The notes under the pieces were generated by a model that was not told where the DNA came from, did no database searches, and saw only the letters and a list, made by a program, of their open reading frames with translations. A stretch of DNA of 64,000 bases from Flavobacterium terrisoli (lineage in GTDB: Bacteria > Bacteroidota > Bacteroidia > Flavobacteriales > Flavobacteriaceae). Below, in pieces: positions 60,285-64,000 of the stretch (positions within the stretch are counted from its first letter, which is position 1; every line of letters begins with the position of its first letter). The translations under genes and the position numbers were made by a program. The stretch lies in assembly GCF_030167905.1 (NCBI RefSeq), contig NZ_JARGNA010000002.1, forward strand, positions 62,001 through 126,000, read 5' to 3'.

Positions 60285-61982
60285 TTAAGGTTTTTGACTT
60301 CTAAAAAATTGTGTTTCAAAGATAGTAGAATTTCCAACATTATCCCTAACGACGACTTTTAAATCATTTTTCCCTTCGGCTACGATACCATCGGAAAAGC
60401 GATGAATGAGTTTTTTGGTTTTCGGTTCGTATTCCAATAAAATCCATTTACCGTTGAGCGTGCCTTCGTAACTTTTGATACCTGACAAATCATCGGTTAT
60501 CGTGAATGTCAATTCGCTTTGCTGGCTAATCCATTTGCCTCCAATTTTTTTATCAATTTTGATTTTCGGCGGCATATTGTCTTTGAACAGTTTGTAATCT
60601 CCCAAATACTTGGAATAAACAGTAAACGCATTTTTGTTGCGTTTAGTATTGTAATAATATATTTTTTTGCCTTCCACAGAGCCGATAAACATTTTCTGCC
60701 GGTCTTTTTCAAAAGACGAACTGTCTTCGAAAGTGATCGTCATATTGGCAAAAGCCGGTTCCAAATCGTCATGCAGATGCAACAATCCGTTTTTGACTTC
60801 AAAATCCATATAAAAATCCTTGAGGAAAGCATTGGCCGGAATCGTAACAGTCACATTCTCCAATGAGAAAATATTTTCTTTGTTGGTTTTGACTAAATAT
60901 TTAGATGTAATCGGCACTTCATTCACTTTGGCAGGCAACGCAGAATACTCCACCGGAATAAAAATTCTGGTGAGGTTTTCACTGAAATCGGCAATTTCAA
61001 TTTTATAATTCTGGGTTAAATTAGAAGTCACCGTAATTACTCCATTGTTTGTTCCGGGTTGAATCAGGCTTAATGGATAAGGGTTTTCCGCAAACAGTTT
61101 CTGAACGCGCTGCCCCATTTTTTTGTATCGATGGTAGTCAATCAATGCATTAACATAACGGGTTTCATCAAAAGCAAAAGTGTCAAATTGGTAACTGAAA
61201 TCCTTTTTCCCATTCAAAAAAGTCTGCACTCGGAAAATCCCATTGGCATTCCACGAAACATCATCATAATCGATAGCGGTAATTCCGAAACCAATTTTGC
61301 CCGAAGCCAAAACTTTATCTGCGATGTAACTTCCGTCTCCCTGTTGAGAAATGCTAACCACTATTGGTCTTTTGGATTGATTGACAATTGAATTTTGATC
61401 TAAAGGATAAACCATCAGATTGCTCAAAACCGGTCGTTTGGAATCAGTAAGTACCGAATCAAAACCGAAATACAGCGGATTGATAATTTTCTCAGATTGC
61501 GTATCCCGAATTTCAAAATGCAGGTGCGGACCATCGGAACCACCGGTATTTCCGGAAATGGCAATGACATCATCTTTTTTTATCTTTAATTCATTGGGAG
61601 GAAAAGCGACGTCAATTTCATATAATTTGGCTTTGTATTGCTCTTTCTTAATCAGTTTTTCCACTTCGCCATAACCCGATTGCAAATGCCCATAGACAGT
61701 AGTATAACCATTTGGATGTGTGATGTAAATGGCTTTACCATAACCGTTTTCGGCGATTTTAATTCGGGAAACATAGCCATCGGCAGCGGCATATACTTTG
61801 AAACCTTCTTTTTTTTGAGTTTTAAAATCGAAACCTGAATGAAAATGATTGGGTCTCATTTCGCCAAAGTTTCCGGAAAGCAGCAAAGGAATATCCAAAG
61901 GAGAACGAAAATAGTCCTTCGGATACTGATTTTGGCCCAAAACCAAAATGGTGAAACAGCAAAAAAACCAAATGTATTTCAT
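60285..61982 (-). CDS. Secreted M23 metallopeptidase
   Basis: A 565-residue exported peptidase. The signal peptide ends LVLGQ. The LytM/M23 domain (about 30-175) has both zinc motifs, HFHSGFDF (HxxxD) and GPHLHFEIRD (HxH), plus the intervening YITHPNGYTTVYGHL. The remaining 390 residues are beta-rich and ready to bind or position the enzyme. M23 enzymes cleave peptidoglycan cross-links, though some act on outer-membrane or exported proteins. Coupling to a TonB receptor gene is unusual. ATG 61982 is preferred to the preceding TTG. Confidence 0.9.
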   Translation of the reverse strand: MKYIWFFCCFTILVLGQNQYPKDYFRSPLDIPLLLSGNFGEMRPNHFHSGFDFKTQKKEGFKVYAAADGYVSRIKIAENGYGKAIYITHPNGYTTVYGHLQSGYGEVEKLIKKEQYKAKLYEIDVAFPPNELKIKKDDVIAISGNTGGSDGPHLHFEIRDTQSEKIINPLYFGFDSVLTDSKRPVLSNLMVYPLDQNSIVNQSKRPIVVSISQQGDGSYIADKVLASGKIGFGITAIDYDDVSWNANGIFRVQTFLNGKKDFSYQFDTFAFDETRYVNALIDYHRYKKMGQRVQKLFAENPYPLSLIQPGTNNGVITVTSNLTQNYKIEIADFSENLTRIFIPVEYSALPAKVNEVPITSKYLVKTNKENIFSLENVTVTIPANAFLKDFYMDFEVKNGLLHLHDDLEPAFANMTITFEDSSSFEKDRQKMFIGSVEGKKIYYYNTKRNKNAFTVYSKYLGDYKLFKDNMPPKIKIDKKIGGKWISQQSELTFTITDDLSGIKSYEGTLNGKWILLEYEPKTKKLIHRFSDGIVAEGKNDLKVVVRDNVGNSTIFETQFFRSQKP

Positions 61983-62114
61983 CAAAAAGTTGTTTTAGCT
62001 AAGGTACGAAAAAGTGAGTTAAAATTTACAAGTTGAATTTTATATTTATAACTTGTTAAAAAACAAATTATTAGGGTTTCATTTAAAAATAGAAATAAAT
62101 AATTGTCAAAAATA

Positions 62115-62144
62115 TTGTGCAAACAAAATAGAATCCTAACTTTG
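62115..62144 (+). promoter_or_regulatory. Promoter of the coiled-coil gene and zapA (TTG-N19-TAACTTTG)
   Basis: TTG (62115-62117), 19 bases, then TAACTTTG (62137-62144): a full Bacteroidota promoter match. The first gene starts 28 bases later. Confidence 0.75.
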
Positions 62145-62171
62145 TAAAGTAAGTAATGAATAAAGTAATTT

Positions 62172-62462
62172 ATGAGTGAAATTGCAGAAATAATTGATTC
62201 TGTTGAAAATAGGATTGAAAAACTTTTTATGAAAATAGACAGTTTGGAGAAAAATTCTATGGCATTAAGAACAGAATTACAAGAAGCTGCAGCCCTGATT
62301 CAGAAACAAACTGCCGAAATCACAACATTGAAATCGGAATGTGAATCCCTCAAAATGGCCAATTCATTATTAGGCGGTGAAGAAAACAAACGAGATACAA
62401 AGCTTAAAATAAATTCATTAATCCGAGAGATAGATTACTGTATTGCACAGTTATCAGACTAA
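62172..62462 (+). CDS. Small coiled-coil protein before zapA
   Basis: A 96-residue, almost wholly helical protein with heptad pattern (ENRIEKLFMKIDSLEKNSMA, LRTELQEAAALIQKQTAEIT, LKSECESLKMAN). It has no signal peptide or membrane span. It precedes zapA by three bases and shares its promoter. In size and structure it resembles ZapB, the coiled-coil partner of ZapA in E. coli, although sequence homology cannot be claimed. A role in Z-ring organisation is an inference from position. Confidence 0.72.
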   Translation: MSEIAEIIDSVENRIEKLFMKIDSLEKNSMALRTELQEAAALIQKQTAEITTLKSECESLKMANSLLGGEENKRDTKLKINSLIREIDYCIAQLSD

Positions 62463-62465
62463 AAT

Positions 62466-62792
62466 ATGGATGAAAAGCTTAAAATAAAGTTATCAATAGC
62501 CGACAGAGTTTATCCGTTGACGGTAGACCTATCGCAAGAAGAAGGCCTGAGAAGTGCTTCCAAAAAAATTGATGCGATGATTAAGCAATTCGAAGAAAAC
62601 TACGCGGTTCGCGACAAACAGGATGTATTGGCCATGTGTGCTTTACAGTTTGCCTCGCAAGTAGAACAAAAGCAAGTTGACAATGCCATTGATGGTTCGG
62701 AAACTCTGGAAAAATTAAAAAAAATTAATGATTTGTTGTTCGAATATCTCGACACCCGAGGCGCAGACGAACTGACCGAAGGTAAAAAATAA
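62466..62792 (+). CDS. zapA: Cell division protein ZapA
   Basis: A 108-residue ZapA, which binds and bundles FtsZ filaments at the division site. The N-terminal beta-hairpin part is DEKLKIKLSIADRVYPLTVD and the family's SASKKIDAMIKQF follows. A long helical dimerisation segment comes next (VLAMCALQFASQVEQKQVDN). Length is typical. The gene is followed by a probable 6S RNA, as zapA is in E. coli, and then by rny. Confidence 0.9.
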   Translation: MDEKLKIKLSIADRVYPLTVDLSQEEGLRSASKKIDAMIKQFEENYAVRDKQDVLAMCALQFASQVEQKQVDNAIDGSETLEKLKKINDLLFEYLDTRGADELTEGKK

Positions 62793-62814
62793 CGTTCTTA
62801 ACATACATTACAAT

Positions 62815-62975
62815 ACCGCCTACATTAGATTTTAATTGGTAAACTCAACACTAACAAATTAGAATGAGCCAGTCATCGTTACTAAAGCATGCCACTTCTA
62901 TCGTGGATCCTTGACCAACGAGTTAGCTCAAAACTTGTCTTTACGAGTTTATGCATTCACCTAATGTAGGCTTTT
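62815..62975 (+). ncRNA. ssrS: Probable 6S RNA
   Basis: The 207-base gap between zapA and rny encodes a long RNA-like hairpin. GCCTACATTAG (62818-62828) is the exact complement of CTAATGTAGGC (62961-62971), and seven Ts follow. Between them lies about 130 bases without coding potential, as expected for a rod with a large central bubble. 6S RNA binds housekeeping RNA polymerase. The location directly after zapA matches E. coli (zapA-ssrS) and my recollection of Bacteroidota. The 5' end is uncertain by several bases. Confidence 0.75.
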
Positions 62976-62999
62976 TTTATATATAAACCCTAACAAAAC

Positions 63000-64000
63000 A
63001 TGGAAATTACATTAATTATAATTGCGTTAATCGCTGGAGTTGGCGGAGGTTTTGGAATTGCAAAATTCCTTGAGAAAAGCAACGTCTCCAACATGGTTAA
63101 AAATGCAAAAAAAGAAGCCAGTACCATTCTGAGAGATGCCAATATTGAGGCGGAAAACATCAAAAAAGACAAGTTACTTCAGGCCAAAGAGAAATTTTTA
63201 GAATTAAAATCAGAGCACGAAAAAGAGATTCTGAACAAAGACAAAAAAATAGCTGAAGTAGAGAAAAGAACGCGTGACAAAGAATCACAAGTATCTAGTG
63301 AATTGGCCAAAGCCAAAAAAATAAACGACGATTACGAAGCTAAAACTAACGAATACAATGGTAAAATTGAATTGTTAGACAAAAAGCAACAAGAGCTTGA
63401 AAAATTACACAAAAGCCAGGTAGAACAACTGGAAGTGATTTCAGGCTTATCTGCTGAAGATGCGCGCGAACAATTGGTTGAAAGCTTGAAAGCGGAAGCC
63501 AAAACCAAAGCGATGTCGCACATTCAGGATACTATTGAAGAAGCTAAATTAACCGCACAACAAGAAGCCAAAAAAGTAATCATCAATACCATCCAAAGAG
63601 TTGGTACTGAAGAAGCTGTTGAAAACTGTGTATCGGTATTCAACATCGAATCAGATGATGTAAAAGGAAGAATCATTGGTCGTGAAGGAAGAAATATCCG
63701 TGCGCTGGAAGCCGCCACCGGTGTGGAAATCATCGTTGACGATACGCCTGAAGCCATTATCTTATCTTGCTTTGACCCGGTGAGAAGAGAAATCGCCCGT
63801 TTGTCATTACACAAATTGGTAACTGACGGCAGAATTCACCCGGCGAGAATTGAAGAAGTGGTGGCCAAAACAACCAAGCAAATTGACGATGAAATTATTG
63901 AAGTGGGTAAACGTACGGTTATCGACCTAGGAATTCACGGTTTACACCCTGAATTGATCAAAGTAGTTGGTAGAATGAAATACCGTTCGTCATACGGACA
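63000..64000 (+). CDS. rny: Ribonuclease Y (partial, runs off the window)
   Basis: The first 333 codons of RNase Y, the membrane-anchored endoribonuclease that starts mRNA decay in many bacteria. An N-terminal span ([19 protein letters not shown]) is followed by a long coiled coil (about 25-190, rich in Lys and Glu). The KH RNA-binding domain has the motif [20 protein letters not shown]. The window ends before the HD catalytic domain, whose approach ([20 protein letters not shown]) is visible. The start is ATG 63000, directly after the 6S RNA terminator. Confidence 0.95.
   Translation, partial: MEITLIIIALIAGVGGGFGIAKFLEKSNVSNMVKNAKKEASTILRDANIEAENIKKDKLLQAKEKFLELKSEHEKEILNKDKKIAEVEKRTRDKESQVSSELAKAKKINDDYEAKTNEYNGKIELLDKKQQELEKLHKSQVEQLEVISGLSAEDAREQLVESLKAEAKTKAMSHIQDTIEEAKLTAQQEAKKVIINTIQRVGTEEAVENCVSVFNIESDDVKGRIIGREGRNIRALEAATGVEIIVDDTPEAIILSCFDPVRREIARLSLHKLVTDGRIHPARIEEVVAKTTKQIDDEIIEVGKRTVIDLGIHGLHPELIKVVGRMKYRSSYG

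Noticed and set aside
1..64000. tRNA, rRNA, insertion sequence, integrase or prophage genes
   Set aside because: I scanned the intergenic regions for cloverleaf ends, CCA-adjacent stems, terminal inverted repeats and transposase motifs and saw none; a covariance search was not possible.

Overview
The window looks like one contiguous piece of a Flavobacterium-like chromosome (Bacteroidota, Flavobacteriaceae). The evidence is: two proteins with type IX secretion (T9SS) C-terminal sorting domains; three TonB-dependent receptors; lipoproteins with the acidic Bacteroidota surface-export signal just after the lipid Cys; promoters of the TTG-N19-TAnnTTTG kind in place of the E. coli -10 box; families largely confined to this group (DUF4199, type B L31, a GlmU-family protein, a 950-residue CarB); and AT-rich intergenic DNA. 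No transposase, integrase, phage gene, CRISPR array, tRNA or rRNA was recognised. No gene-free stretch exceeds 300 bases.

Layout. 1-2.4 kb: tail of a DUF4249 protein, thiamine pyrophosphokinase, RlmF and NudK. 2.5-5.4 kb: a compact operon of thioredoxin, ApbE flavin transferase, a 69-residue DUF4266 lipoprotein and a DUF3570 outer-membrane protein, the best candidate here for an uncharacterised redox system. 5.4-12.8 kb: uvrB, small genes, a hydrolase, a DUF1456 gene, folD and ffh. 12.9-18.5 kb: two related acidic lipoproteins divergent from an ECF sigma, FecR and STN-type TonB receptor operon. 18.6-31.9 kb: argS, a 1537-residue T9SS protein with nine Cys-bearing repeats, a second outer-membrane barrel, fabH, an orphan ABC ATPase, and an ABC1 kinase with a TetR-like regulator. 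32-39.6 kb: OmpA and lipocalin lipoproteins, htpG, an S26 peptidase with an apparent Ser-His dyad, a T9SS type A protein and a lipoprotein. 39.7-50.7 kb: carB without its allosteric domain, rpmH, a lytic transglycosylase, a vWA lipoprotein, mtaB and a GlmU-family protein. 50.7-64 kb: rpmE2, an envelope-assembly run (GT2, phosphohexomutase, MsbA-like exporter), a lipoprotein, a TonB receptor with an M23 peptidase, then coiled-coil gene, zapA, a probable 6S RNA and rny, which runs off the end.

Non-coding signals of note: a structured element between rpmH and carB that resembles a recurrent flavobacterial intergenic repeat; two 14-bp dyads exactly 21 bp apart before the lytic transglycosylase; a likely 6S RNA after zapA, as in E. 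coli; and several intergenic spacers built from short words repeated in direct and inverted orientation. Many real genes start at TTG or need the start moved inward from the longest open frame; the choices are explained per entry. Functions come from reading motifs by eye; no database search was run.
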